From Maratus speciosus (taxonomy: Eukaryota; Arthropoda; Arachnida; Araneae; Salticidae), in assembly GCA_963932465.1 (NCBI GenBank), contig OZ010788.1:200138559-200202558 (forward strand): 64,000 bases of DNA, in the 5' to 3' direction. A model generated the notes under the pieces. That model did no database searches. It saw only the letters and a list, made by a program, of their open reading frames with translations, and had not been told where the DNA came from. This document shows, piece by piece, positions 1 to 10,940 of the stretch; within the stretch, counting starts at the first letter, position 1; each line of letters begins with the position of its first letter. The position numbers were made by a program, and so were the translations under genes.

Positions 1-822
1 TAACAGATGTTCTGCATTTAAATAAAGCAAAATTAACCATTGAAACTTTCTGGTGTAAAGTCAGATTCTCTGAACTACGTAATTCTAGAACGTATCTATC
101 ATGGGAATTAAAGGATTAAAGGTCAAGTTTCATAAATTAAATAATTATATAAAGTAAGATATTTGGAGACATACTTATTAAAATGTTTAGTAATTTGAAA
201 CATTTTAGCCTAAAACAGCCACACGATAGTAGTTTTACTTGTACGCAGAAGGAAAGATTGACGTATCATATGAAAAATGTATCGCTGATTTTTTTTTTCA
301 TTATTTTTCCTGTGTAATACACCTTTCAGAGAATCATATGTAATTCTTTCAAAACAAAACAAAAAATCGCGCATTTAAGGGTTAAACGAAACGACAAATG
401 AAAAAATATTAACCCAATGAAGTCAAATTTCAATATGCCTACAGATGTGACTAAGAAATCTCTTTAAAATCCTGTATCAGTTTATAATTTATGATAATCG
501 ACAGTAAAATCACACAGAATAAACTATAAAATTTTTGTCAGTAAAAGTGATCGCGATCAGTGGAAAAAATAAAAACAGCGATTTTTTACATAATTGAAAA
601 TAAGTTCAATATTAGCGTGAAAATAAAAACCGCAAAATTACTGAACAGTGTATTTAAAAGAAATGAAAAACTAAATAAACTTTAAAAAATTAAAATAATC
701 AACGTTTCAATCATCATCTATGACCATCGTCAGGAAAGAGTTTTATATTGCTTTTAAAGAACAAAGTCAAACCGTCTTGAATTTAAAAAGTTCGCTTTGT
801 TTATAATTTTATTTTAAATTTT
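1..822. other. AT-rich sequence, no feature recognised
   Basis: AT-rich sequence with no long open frame, inverted repeat or protein remnant that I can see. Confidence 0.5.
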
Positions 823-1500
823 AACACTTTCCAACAGAGTTGAAAAGTGTTTATAACTTCGGTTTGTCTGTCCGTCTGTTCGCGCTCTCACTCTCGTAAA
901 TATGCTCGGATTGCCCTGAAAGTTTTGGATGTTACTGACGTTTACCATAGCACGTTCCCTGTTTCAAATGAAGTTATTAGCATGTTTAGTTCATTTACAC
1001 GGACAGTCAAAAGTATTCCGTTGCATTATGGCCAATGGAAAAAAATCGTTTCAAATGATTTTTAATGATGTTACACGCTTTCAAATATAATAAAATTCAT
1101 GTGCATTTATGTGCACTAAAATATGCATTCTGTAGAATATGTGGTGCAAAAAATAGTTATCATTCATTTACAGGACTACATAAAAGAATTCCGTTACATA
1201 ATGATGTAGGGGTGAGGGGAATTGTTTGCGGCGTATTTTAATTATGTTAAAAAATTTCATATATAAGGCAATTGATATAGTCGCTGAGTTTACTATAATT
1301 TATTTCATGTATAGTACGAATTGCATAGAACTTACAGGGACACACAAAAAATTTCAGATACTACATTGTATTCGAAATACTGTACATTAGCGATGATCGC
1401 TGGAAAGGAAATGCATTTTTAATTATGATATGCGCTTTTATGTTTCTCTATATTGATGCGTACTATATGGTGTGTATAAATGCTACAATTCTTATACAGG
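823..1500 (+). mobile_element. Hairpin-ended (GTCY)n element, family A, copy 1
   Basis: Starts with a terminal hairpin at 823-851 (AACACTTT...AAAAGTGTT), followed by a GTCTGTCCGTCTGT tract and then about four units of ~160 bp. Each unit ends in a variant of ACAGGGACACACAAAAGAAT (near 996, 1170, 1332, 1493). Related copies are at 16100-16450 (same strand) and 44635-45772 (inverted). Terminal hairpin, a (GTCY)n microsatellite and variable tandem units recall the DINE-1/mini-me group of Helentron-derived elements. That placement is inference. Confidence 0.6.
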
Positions 1501-3514
1501 CAGTTGCACCAACTTTTAAAAAATACTGGGTGAGCTCAAAATCATTTTAGGGTAAAATGACATTGTCGTTTTGCTTTCTTTGAAAGTTTGGGAAAAGATG
1601 ATATTTCAAGTTATGATAAGTTAGAATTCTTTTAGAGTAGAATATAAAATTACGATTAATTATATTATTGTGGGGGTCATCATTTTATGGACTTTAATAT
1701 TTTACTTTTGTGCCACGAATTTGAGAACAAATTAAAAAGTACAGGACTAAAAAATATTAAAAACGGTCATTTAATGCAAATACACTGAAATGCTTGTATT
1801 AGTAGTTCTATGTACTTGAACTATATGGATGGTTCAAAATAAATACGATTTCTTGAACCAATGATAATAAAAAGATACTTCCAATTGCGAAAGGTAAGAG
1901 TGCATCTTTCAGAATGGCATTTACTTAAAAAGGTGCTGTTTGCACATTAAAATACGAAATTTAATTTTTATATGGATACCTTTTCGTATAACGTATATTT
2001 AGATAAAGAATGATATTAGTAAAAAAATTCCTAAGAAGAAGAACAAATAAAAAAGTTCTTTTACGGATAAAATATAAGGTTTCGGGTAATGAGTCAATTA
2101 TTTTAACAATCAGAAAACAACATGTGTTCTGTGGCTGAACATATGCATCATCATTTTTCATGGCATGAAATTTGTATTTTGTACTTAGAGGTTGTGTTGG
2201 AAAAATTTATGTGGATATGTGGAATGTGCAATTTTGTAATAACTAGCGTTTCATTTAAAATTATTTCAGTTCATTTATACCTTTCATTGTTTAGTAGCAC
2301 GATCAGCCAACTGGGTTGCTATCTGAAATTAATATTGTGATATCTTCTTCAAATCCTTCAATAAACGGGAATCTTAGTAATCATATTAAGCCAGGCAGGG
2401 CTTATTGTAGTTAAGCCATTAGGTAGGACTCCTTTCCTGGTCAGAACTAGAATTATTTATTTAAACATCATATTTCACCTTAAACTGAGAAGTTTTGTTG
2501 TAGTATTCTGAATGTGTTGGAAATTGTTTCATAATCTATTTTTAATGCATGATTTCCGTTCTTGTTTATTTTATATTTAGGGATTTTTCTGCTAGGCTAA
2601 TTGCTGCAGGTGACCGAATGTTAGATGAAATAGATTAGCTTGTCTGCTATAAATTTACAAGATCTCAGATAACGGAAGCAGTGTAAACTCCCAAGCGTAC
2701 TTTTAATGTTTCGTTATTTTTTGAACAGAAAAAAATCCTTCCTTTTGGGAGCATGGATTATTATCAGCTTGTAATGACAGACGAGGATATCTCACAAAAA
2801 TTAACATACTAGTAAAGCAAGTGATCCAGCGGAAGATAAGTATTGTTTATGGCCAGGATAACCGCTGCCTAGCGCAGTATCTCTCCTATCAGAATATTTA
2901 GTACGAACACATGCTTAATTTTCTGTACTTAGTGAAACGTTCCTTCGCGTTTATACTTTTTGTAATGTTCATATCGATTCTAATATAAAATCGAAATTTT
3001 GAAGCGAACAAATGACTAGATAAAACTGTATTTTATGAAGTGAAAATGTAGAATAAATGTAATTAATTGATACCAGGCAAATTGATTTCCGATGTTTAGA
3101 ATTGCTTTATGTATTTTTAACAACCACAACAGAAAATAATTATTCTTCGTACTCTCTATAAGTCTGACAGAATATTTCAGAAAAACAAAATTGTGTAATT
3201 TTCGCATAAAGCAGGTGGACAATTCTATTGTAACAGACTAACAGTCATAGAGAAAAAAATGACTTCACCTTATTTAAAAAATAATAATCAGGTAATTAAA
3301 AGATGGCTACAATTAGTATATGATATTATAAAATAAATTAATATAGTTATTATGAATAAATTATTTATCATGAATAATTATGATTAAAAAACTGGTATTG
3401 TAACAGACAAACAGGAATTACCGTGCTTTTTGGACATCTTAATGTTTATCTATATTATTTATAAAACTAGAGAACAGGAATTCTGCTTTTTCAGGATTTA
3501 ATGTCGCCCCTAGC
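1501..3514. other. Unassigned AT-rich stretch
   Basis: Only short scattered frames. TATTGTAACAGAC occurs near 3228 and again near 3397, which hints at a decayed local duplication. I recognise no protein or structured repeat. Confidence 0.45.
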
Positions 3515-3615
3515 ATTTCCATTACTTCATTTTCTTCTGGTGGGCTGGTGGTTTCGATTATTATGAAACAGCCATTATAAATGAAGCGTTAGGTGAAGAT
3601 GACTGCTATACCATT
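3515..3615. repeat. Single arm related to the 5052-5330 inverted repeat
   Basis: Contains ATTATTATGAAACAGCCATT and a following AATGAAGCGTTAGGTGAAGATGA segment that match the arm at 5081-5130, but no opposite arm lies nearby. A solo half of the same family. Confidence 0.6.
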
Positions 3616-4150
3616 TAATTTTTACAATACTAGGGGACTCTGCCCCCTACGAGCTACGCTCGTCAACGCCCGTTCAGACACCGTAGACTTTAACAGCACG
3701 CTAATTTGATCGGCTTTAAAAAGATTTCGGAAGATTGAATTATAATTTGAATCTGACAATTATAATCTGACGTAATTTTCACCAAACTTTTCTTTCTCTT
3801 TTTAATATTCATGTAAAAATACTTTTGTTAGAAATGAAACATTATGATCATCTTATAATTTCAAATAAATGTCTCGGGCAATTTTTAAATTTAAACTGTT
3901 TTGCAATATTATTTTTTGTTCATTTTACGTAATAAGTGTAATGTGACGTAAATTCTCCTATTTAAGACTTCTCACGCATTTTAATGAATTTATTATTTTA
4001 CAATATTCTTTCTCTTTTAAAATTCACGTGTAAATATAGTTTTTATGACGTAATTTTCAATGAGTTCCTGATTTTTATATTTTCTGTTCATAATAGTCAC
4101 GCGTAAAATAAATTTTTAATTTGAAGCAAACATTATTGTTTGTGCTGTTT
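3616..4150. repeat. GC spike followed by degenerate ~110-bp repeats
   Basis: A short GC-rich segment at 3633-3675 (GACTCTGCCCCCTACGAGCT) is followed by three loosely similar stretches, each with TTCTTTCTCTTTT or a CACGTGTAAAT/CACGCGTAAAA motif and a TGACGTAA motif. They look like old tandem units of an unclassified element. Confidence 0.35.
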
Positions 4151-4647
4151 ATACAGTTGGCAACAGTTTAAATTAATACAATTTTCTAAAATATGTAAAA
4201 AATATCTCTCGAAATGCTGAAAATTTGAATTTAAAATAGAAATAAAACCTCAAAAAATGAGTCAAATTAAAAAACTAAATGCAGTCTGCACACCGGGAAA
4301 TTCTGACGCATAAAATGATCTAAAAATGGTTAAATTCCTATGTACAGTTTTTGCTCCTATAAAACCTTTTTAATGGAACGATTTTGCCCAACTTTGGCAT
4401 TAAATATCTCTTAAAATAATTCTTCGATTTGAAAACTGTCTGCATCAGCGTGTTTATCAAACATTTCTCTATAACACTACCGATTTTCATATTTTTGTAT
4501 GCAACAGTTTTTTTTTTAAATATTAACGAAGAAAGGCCATGCTTAAGCATTCAAATTGGATGCCGATCTGCCGGGAAAATCTACGCAGATTTTCATTGGT
4601 CCATTTTAAAATCAAAACTTTTTTTATATACAGAAGGACTCATTTCT

Positions 4648-4715
4648 AGCCGGCCCGAGATTTGATCCCGAGTCATTTGGAGTGGAGACGAACACTTTAC
4701 TGAGTGTGCTATACA
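4648..4715 (-). repeat. tRNA-derived SINE head, degenerate
   Basis: Read on the minus strand, this has an A-box-like TAGCACACTCAGTAAAG and a B-box-like GGGATCAAATCTC at tRNA spacing, but no cloverleaf that would make a working tRNA. It ends close to the hAT-type MITE that begins at 4734. Confidence 0.45.
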
Positions 4716-4993
4716 TGCTGTTACTACTGCATGCAGGGCCGAAACTAGTCTTTTTTGCACCCAGGGCAAGCATGGATTTTAGCGCCCCCACCCCCCCCCC
4801 CTCCTCTTCCGAAAAGTATTTTACAAAGAGAATTTTACTAATTTTCTAATAGCCGATTTATTTTAAAATTTAAAATATGTAATACTGAACTACGTAATCT
4901 ACAATGGCGTATCCAAGGGGGAGGTCACGGGGGTCATGACTCCCCTCTGAACACCAACAAAAATATTCTAAAGATCATTTTAAAAATGAAATA

Positions 4994-5040
4994 TACAGTT
5001 AGAGTCTCGATTATCCGAGTCCTGCTTAACCGAGTTTCCG
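4994..5040 (+). repeat. Tigger/pogo-like terminal fragment
   Basis: CAGTTAGAGTCTCGATTATC followed by a CGAGT...CCGAG pattern resembles pogo/Tigger termini, which carry CTCGATTATCCGA. Only one end is present, inside the hAT-type element. Confidence 0.4.
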
Positions 5041-5051
5041 CTTTCACCAAG

Positions 5052-5330
5052 TTATTTTCTTCTGATGGACGGATGTCTTCTATTATTATGAAACAGCCAT
5101 TACAAATGAAATGTTAGGTGAAGATGAAAGAGCAGCCGTAAAAAATTAGAACTCTGATTTTCTGGTCAGAGTGGGAAGAAAAAAAAATTATGGCCATTTT
5201 TTTTTTCCCATTCTGACCAGAAAATCAGAGTTCTAACTTTTTACGATTGCTCTTTCATCTTCTCCTAAACTTCATTTATAATGGCTGTTTCATAATAATA
5301 GAAGACATCCGTCCATCAGAAGAAAATGAT
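5052..5330. repeat. Long hairpin (arms ~115 bp)
   Basis: The arm from 5052 to about 5173 is repeated in inverse orientation at about 5205-5330. Both carry ATTTTCTTCTGATGGACGGA, TATTATGAAACAGCCATTA and AACTCTGATTTTCTGGTCAG or their complements, with a loop of ~35 bp made of A- and T-tracts. It is nested in the 4734-5427 element. A fold-back element or an inverted duplication. Confidence 0.85.
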
Positions 5331-5755
5331 CCATTGCAAAGGTATAATCCTTCATTTGGCGCCCCTTCGTTCTGGCGCCCGTGGCACATGCCCCCTCTGC
5401 CCCCCCCCCCCCCTAGTTTCGGCCCTGACTGTATGCAAAGGATGTCTAATGATTCAGTGGGGAAATACGTTTTATATACTTCTAATATCACCCAGCTTCA
5501 TGCACACGGTGAATAAAACAACTGAAAAGTGATTACCGATAAAAAGGCCAGCTAACTACGCAGAGACGAATTTTCCCTTTCTAAAATATTTTAATTTTTA
5601 ATAAAACAATTTTTAAACTAGATTTTCTCTTTTAATATTTCTAATAAAATTGTAAAAGAATATTATAAAAGTGTGTCTTTTGAATTACAGGTTATAACAA
5701 AGATAAAAATATCTTTAAATAAAGTCATGGAAATCCCTACAGGGAATTGGAAATT

Positions 5756-6262
5756 TGAAAAGGGAAATGTTTGTAAAATGATGACGGAGAAACTCAATCG
5801 AATGCATGTAACCGGGAACTAGTGTAAATTTACAGAGAGTTTCGTTTTTTTTCTATGTTTTTACAGAAATTTTTAACAGTGTAGAAACACCCTCCCATAA
5901 CCAACTTAACAAATTGTTAAATGTCTGACACCGTCTAGGTAACAACAGACATGAATAATTAGATAAGTCTCTTAGAATCTCTCTCATTTAAAACTTTGTT
6001 GGAAAATTGATATAAGAAAAGGGAAATGCTTGTAAAATTATGACGGAGAAACTCAATAGAATGCATGTAACCGAGAACTAGTGTAAATTTACAGAGAGTT
6101 TCTTTTTTTTATGTTTTTACAGAAATTTTTAACAGTGTAGAAGCACCTCCCGTAACCAACTCAACAAATTTTTAAATGTGTGACGCCGTCTAGGTAACAA
6201 CCGACATGAACAATTAGATAAGTCTCTTAGCAACTCTCTCATTCAAAACTCTGTTGGAAAAT
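5756..6262. repeat. Tandem duplication, two ~260-bp units
   Basis: Units start at about 5758 and 6018. Both carry AAGGGAAATG, GACGGAGAAACTCAAT, ATGCATGTAACCG, ACAGAGAGTTTC, CCGTCTAGGTAACAAC and TTGGAAAATTGA in the same order with only scattered differences. Confidence 0.85.
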
Positions 6263-6441
6263 TGAATTTTCGAATTTTAACAGAACTTTAACTTAAACTT
6301 TAAGTTTAAAAATTCAGTGTCACTCTTTTTCTTAATAAGCAAGTGATCCAGTAATAGTGATGAATAGTAAATATCAATGTTTGTCAAATTCGTACATGTG
6401 AAGCGTCCATATGCATGCGATGTTTTTAAATAAATTTGTAA

Positions 6442-6960
6442 TTAACCCTTTATGTACTGACGATGCTTATAAGTACCATTAAGATAACTTGTTATAAAAT
6501 TCATTTAATACATCGATTAGTAGTAATACAGTTTAGAATGAGTTATAGATGCATTACTTTATCTTGTTCCAAAAGCATTATAGGTTACACAAAACAAAAA
6601 TATTTTTAAAAGGATGATTTCCTTTGCCTTTGCATCTTTTCCGATTTCTTGGCGTTGGGAGGGGGAGGGGAGGATTTTTCAATTTGGAAATATTTCTATA
6701 TTTCTATTGTAAGAACATTATATTTGTACATTTCCTAATTCTACAAAATACTAAGAAAATTATTTAAAGTAACAGATTTGAGTGGTGTTATAAGTATTGC
6801 ACAAAATCCTTAAAAATTCAAATTTAATTAATCTTCTAAAATCCTTCTAATATTTATCAAATGATTATGTAAATCTTCTAATGTAGTTTCAAAAATTCAC
6901 GAAAAATGCTTTAGAAGATAAAATTTTCATGAATTCATAATTCAGTACATAAAGGGTTAA
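6442..6960. mobile_element. TTAA-flanked element (519 bp)
   Basis: Ends are TTAACCCTTTATGTACTGA and TCAGTACATAAAGGGTTAA. TTAA at both outer edges followed by CCCTTT is the pattern of piggyBac-type nonautonomous elements. No coding sequence inside. Confidence 0.7.
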
Positions 6961-7044
6961 CATCCTTGAACATTAACAGCACTAAAATATTAAACAAACT
7001 GGTGTGATACAATAAAGACAAATAAAAAAAAAACTCCTTAGCAA

Positions 7045-7255
7045 CACCATATAAAATTAAGAAATTCGCTTGACATTTCGAAAGAACTTCGTCTATCTTC
7101 TTCATGCGCAAAGAAAACGTGCTATCACTTGGAAGGAAGGAGTTATCTTGTTCCTATGCCTTCCAGGTAGTTGTGCGTCTTCTTTGCGCCTGAAGAAGAA
7201 AGACGAAGTTCTTTCGAAAGGACTTGTGCATTTCTTAATTTTATGGTCATACTAA
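7045..7255. repeat. Inverted repeat with hammerhead-like core
   Basis: Arms of ~65 bp: ATAAAATTAAGAAAT...TTTCGAAAGAACTTCGTC...GCGCAAAGAA at about 7049-7114, and its complement at about 7178-7250. The right arm holds CTGAAGA, a 6-bp stem GAAAGA/TCTTTC, then GAAA (7190-7219). This resembles the CUGANGA-stem-GAAA core of hammerhead ribozymes, with one extra A. Possibly two inverted termini of a Penelope-like element. Confidence 0.55.
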
Positions 7256-7428
7256 GAAGACATGTGGAAAATTGAATTTATTGGACCCTTCTGCTATAGA
7301 TAAGGTAATTAAACATTTCTATTTTATTGTTTTCAAAGAAAAAAATATTTCTTCGTTTTTTGATTGATATTTTTCTTTTAGCATTCCTAAACCTTTAAAT
7401 TTTTTTCCCCAAAAGTCAAGCCATAACA

Positions 7429-8390
7429 TGTAGAAAAGAGGGTAAAAGCATAAGAGAGATTGCTAAATTGCTTAATGTTAGTAAAACTAAAATATCAAAC
7501 TATCTTAGAAATCCAGAGCAAAACGGCAGTAAAAAAAAAAATAATAATAAAATAAAAAAATAAAAAACAGGAAGACCTAAAACTTTGACGCCCCGTGATA
7601 AAGAAACATTGTTCGAGAGTTGAAAAAGAAAGATGCTACAATTTCAAAGATCCGAATATAAGCAGGGCTAACACATGTGTCACGTCAAACTGTATATAAA
7701 TATATAAAAAAGTCCAAAGTCTTCACATTCAAGAAAAGACAACACCATCCAAAGTGAACGAAAATGCATATAGCTAACCGCTGCTTATCTGGGGCGAGAG
7801 ACCACATGTCTTGGAACACGGAATAGACTGCCATTTCCTCAGATGAGAAAAAGTTCAATTTTGATGGTCCTGATGAATATCAATTCTATTGGCATTGAAT
7901 CAAGAATGAGGAAAAATTTTATTCTACTCGACATATGGGAGGGCGAAGTTTGACGGTCTGTCTAGCAGTCGGATAGGGTGGAAGAACTAGTCTGGTCTTT
8001 TTGAATGGTAGACAGAACCACAAAGATTACATCCGATTTTTGGAATCTGAACTTTTTCCTTATGGTACAGAAATAGATGGAGAAGATTGGATATTTCAAC
8101 AAGATGGAGAAGAGATACACACAGTTATTAGTGTTAAAAATTCGTTCCACTCAAATAAGGCCTGTGTTTTGCCATGGCCAGCTAAAAGCCCTACCTGAAT
8201 ATAGTTGCAAATATATGACCGACATTAGTTCGAATCTGTTGTTGAGCTTCGGAATGCACTTAACGAAGTTTGGGACAATTTTTGCCAAACTGAAATACAA
8301 GTACTCTATGATTCAATGCCAAACAGAATCTTTCAAGAGATAAAAGCAAATGGAAAGAAAACTTCTTACTAATACTATAATTTTCATGTA
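7429..8390 (+). pseudogene. Tc3-like (Tc1/mariner) transposase remnant
   Basis: Conceptual translation across several frames shows, in order: a helix-turn-helix segment EGKSIREIAKLLNVSKTKIS (7438-7497); the linker GRPKTLTPRDKET (7570-7610); the first catalytic region SSDEKKFNFDGPDEYQFYWH (from about 7837); the second region WIFQQDGEEIHT (near 8087); then WPAKSP near 8178 and the C-terminal ELRNALNEVWDNF...NRIFQEIKANG. Order and motifs fit Tc3-group transposases, nuclear enzymes that cut and paste DNA. It has in-frame stops, several frameshifts, an A-rich insertion near 7535-7565, and a one-base loss after KSP that removes the aspartate. The third catalytic acidic residue appears replaced. I could not find its terminal repeats. 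Inactive. Confidence 0.85.
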
Positions 8391-8399
8391 AAATACTTG

Positions 8400-8570
8400 C
8401 AGGGCTGCCACTGGCGACTATTTCTTAATTCTAACTGGCACCACTTTCTCTAAACAGAAATCCTTAACACAGACTTTGATAACATTTACAAGAGAAATAT
8501 ACTTCTAAATTTATATTAGAAAAAATCAGGTGCGAACAGAATATAAAAATAGTCGCCTGTGGCAGACTGG
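8400..8570. mobile_element. CAGGGCTG MITE, copy 1
   Basis: Terminal repeats CAGGGCTGCCACTGGCGACT and its near-complement ending in GTCGCCTGTGGCAGACTG, about 22 bp each. Flanked by TACTTG on both sides. A second copy with the same ends lies at 50976-51147. Confidence 0.75.
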
Positions 8571-9419
8571 TACTTGTGTGTCGTTCTAATCTTTTTACAG
8601 AGTTTTATGCAAGCAACAGAAACTACGTTATGAAAAACAAATTCTCTTCGTAATTTATTTTTGATTACTATGATTTTATATTCATTTAGTTGTAAAATGT
8701 TACGAAAATAAAGCATTTTGCGCTAACTTAATCAGTTGTGCTTTTCTTAGAAAAAAGTCTAGTGTCCTTCTACTTCTTTTACGCAGTCTATAAGTGAAGT
8801 AAATTTCAGATACACATAATTGTAAATAATTCTAGTAAAACATAAATGTAAACTTCAAATGCATTTTATGGAAAATGCACTTTTCAGTGAAAATGTACTA
8901 CACAAAAAATGATTTCTCAAAAAGTTATTGAAATATCACTATGGAATTTCACCTGCAAGTTATTGATACTGTCGTGAAGGCATTGAACTAAACATTTAAT
9001 TTCAGAATAAATACCTTTTGTTTTATAGCTGTCTTCGTGGGATGACGACAATGAATTTTCAAAAAATTGGCCAATGAACGTATGCGATATACCATAACTC
9101 ATGAAAAATTCATAATACCTCTTACATTTTAGTTTATTGCCTTCAAGATTGTCATGCAAATTACGTGTAGACAGAAAATGGATATGTAATAGAATTTCCG
9201 GCAGAGAATTTTACGTATTGGGTAAAATTTCACAAAATTTTACCATAAAGTCCTCAATTTACCAAAAAGTAAGCAATGTATGGACTATTTTTGTTTTTCT
9301 TCGTGATTTAGAGTCGCAATCTCCTTAAAAATAAGTTTAAACTATAATTAAATAGCATTAAAAAAAAAAGGTTGCTCCTCACGTGCTCAGATACCTTTTA
9401 AATAACACTGGTTAACAAA
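8571..9419. other. No feature recognised
   Basis: AT-rich sequence. One 80-codon frame on the minus strand (8917-9159) has no motif I know and no splice context. I see no repeats. Confidence 0.4.
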
Positions 9420-10251
9420 TTTGAACTTTTTCTCTTTCACAAAACCGAAATTAATTGTTTGTTAAGCGGTATTTTGTGCTGATTCCGAATCTAGTTTTAG
9501 ATTTACTCCAGCAGGTCTTGTTTTTGAGAAATTTGCATATTTCATTTATGCAAATTTTGTAAATTTTGTACAATTATATGCAAATTTAAGGCAGAAAACA
9601 TTATCAGACTGGCTTTTTTGTTTCAAGTTATGATTAATGTATAGTTTACTTTACAAAAACGTTGTTTCTGAGATTATATTGACATGTGACCGTGAAATAT
9701 TATGCCTAGTTTTCATATTTTTCATGTTTTTATAATGTTTCTTGGGTCCAAATATTTCTGCTTCAAGAGTACGCTAATATGTTTCTTAACCAGTTTCTTG
9801 CACTGATTTCAAATCTGGTATCTGTTTTCTTCTATCACGTCTAGTTTTTGAAGAAAGTGAAATTTTATTTTTTGGTCAAAATAGCCAGAAATTGCTTTTT
9901 ATGCTATTTTGTAATGTACTTCATCTAGTTAGGATAGATTCTACTACCTTTTTCAATTTTTTTTCGATTATATAAATTGTTGTTTATAGGAATCTGACAT
10001 TGTTCACCTATTTTACAATGAGGTACACGCCCCTAAAAAGCATCATATATCTAACTTGTGTCAATACCGTACAAAGGTAGAAATTAATTTTATTCAAAAC
10101 TAGACGTGATATGAAGAAACAGATTGCATATTTGAAATTAGCATAAAAATTTGATCTAGAAAAACATTACGTCAATTCTGTGGCAACTACTTTAAAGTTT
10201 ATAGTAATGTAAGCATTACACCACTGAAAAATAAGCAAATTAGCCCTAATA

Positions 10252-10682
10252 ACCAGGGCTGCGGAGTTGGAGTCGGAGTCGCCCATTTTACAAGCAGGGT
10301 TGCGGAGTAGGAGTCGGAGTCAGGCCCCTTTTTGAGCGAAAGAGTCGGGAGTCGGAGTCGGTTGGTTGGTTGGTTGTATTTATGACGGCCAATTATCTGC
10401 ACGAGGGATATAGGCCCAGGGGGGAGTGCCCTTCGTGGGGGTCTTTCTAAGGGAACCTAACCCGTATTAACGCTTGGAAATCCAAGGTTCGAAGAAAACC
10501 ACGAAAACTCCGAACGATTAGGCCGACGGGCGCGATTGGGATCGAACCCAGCACCTCCCGTCTACCAGATTCGAGAGCAGAACCTCTCAGCCACTGGTGG
10601 GGCGGAGTCGGAGTCGGATCTGTTAAAATTCCCGGAGTCGGAGTCGTCCATTTTTCACACCGACTCCGCAACCCTGTTAATA
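10252..10682. mobile_element. GGAGTCGGAGTC MITE split by a SINE
   Basis: Ends are CAGGGCTGCGGAGTTGGAGT (left) and ACCGACTCCGCAACCCTGTT (right), imperfect inverted repeats of ~25 bp followed by reiterated GGAGTCGGAGTCG. A second internal copy of the left end, CAGGGTTGCGGAGTAGGAGT, lies near 10296. A related fragment is at 26837-26912. Confidence 0.65.
10362..10603 (-). mobile_element. tRNA-derived SINE with (CAAC)n tail
   Basis: On the minus strand the head has an A-box TGGCTGAGAGGTT (10581-10593) and a B-box GGTTCGATCCC (10538-10548), at tRNA spacing. A ~150-bp unrelated body follows, ending in CAACCAACCAACCAAC (10362-10377). Both edges abut GGAGTCGGAGTCGG, consistent with insertion in that tract and duplication of the target. 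The internal RNA polymerase III promoter looks intact. It is too long and lacks the cloverleaf arms to be a tRNA gene. Confidence 0.8.
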
Positions 10683-10940
10683 ACTGACAGAATATGAATA
10701 TGCATATTGCGATATTGATCTGAAGCAAATAGTCCAATAGTCATTATCTAGAAAATTCAATTCAATCTGACATTTATTGTATCTAAAATTTGCATAAAAT
10801 GGCATAAAAAAAGCTTAAATTTGCATAATTTTAAATATGCAAATTTCTCAAAAACTGGACGACTTAGAGAAAAACGGAAAGCATATTAGGAATCAGAGTA
10901 ACTATCAACTAATTTCAGTTCTGTGAAAGAAACATTGTTG

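Larger units (their letters stand above)
4734..5427. mobile_element. hAT-type nonautonomous element with 8-bp target duplication
   Basis: The terminal inverted repeats CAGGGCCGAAACTAG (left) and CTAGTTTCGGCCCTG (right) match over 15 bp. They are flanked by ACTGCATG (4726-4733) and ACTGTATG (5428-5435), an 8-bp duplication with one mismatch. CAGGG...CCCTG ends with an 8-bp duplication are diagnostic of hAT transposons. No transposase is present. C- and G-rich subterminal tracts surround a nested inverted repeat and a pogo-like end. A solo right end of the same family is at 26975-27057. Confidence 0.8.
9420..10940. repeat. Large inverted repeat centred near 9.98 kb
   Basis: The left arm has CTTTCACAAAACCGAAATTA, then TTTTTGAGAAATTTGCATAT (near 9521) and ATCACGTCTAGTTTTTGAAG (near 9835). 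The complements occur in reverse order at 10092-10110, 10840-10860 and 10913-10932. Inside each arm the segment 'TGATT...AATCT...TTTTTGA' repeats after ~370 bp, so the arms are themselves arrays. The right arm is interrupted by the GGAGTC MITE and SINE. Confidence 0.65.

Noticed and set aside
5247..5532. Three overlapping proline- or glycine-rich frames
   Set aside because: Produced by C/G-tracts and the hairpin inside the hAT-type element.
10538..10593. Functional tRNA gene
   Set aside because: A and B boxes are present but the stems of a tRNA do not pair and a ~150-bp body with a (CAAC)n tail follows; it is a SINE.
10199..10737. Two minus-strand frames
   Set aside because: Both fall across the GGAGTC MITE and the SINE; the peptides are repeat translations.
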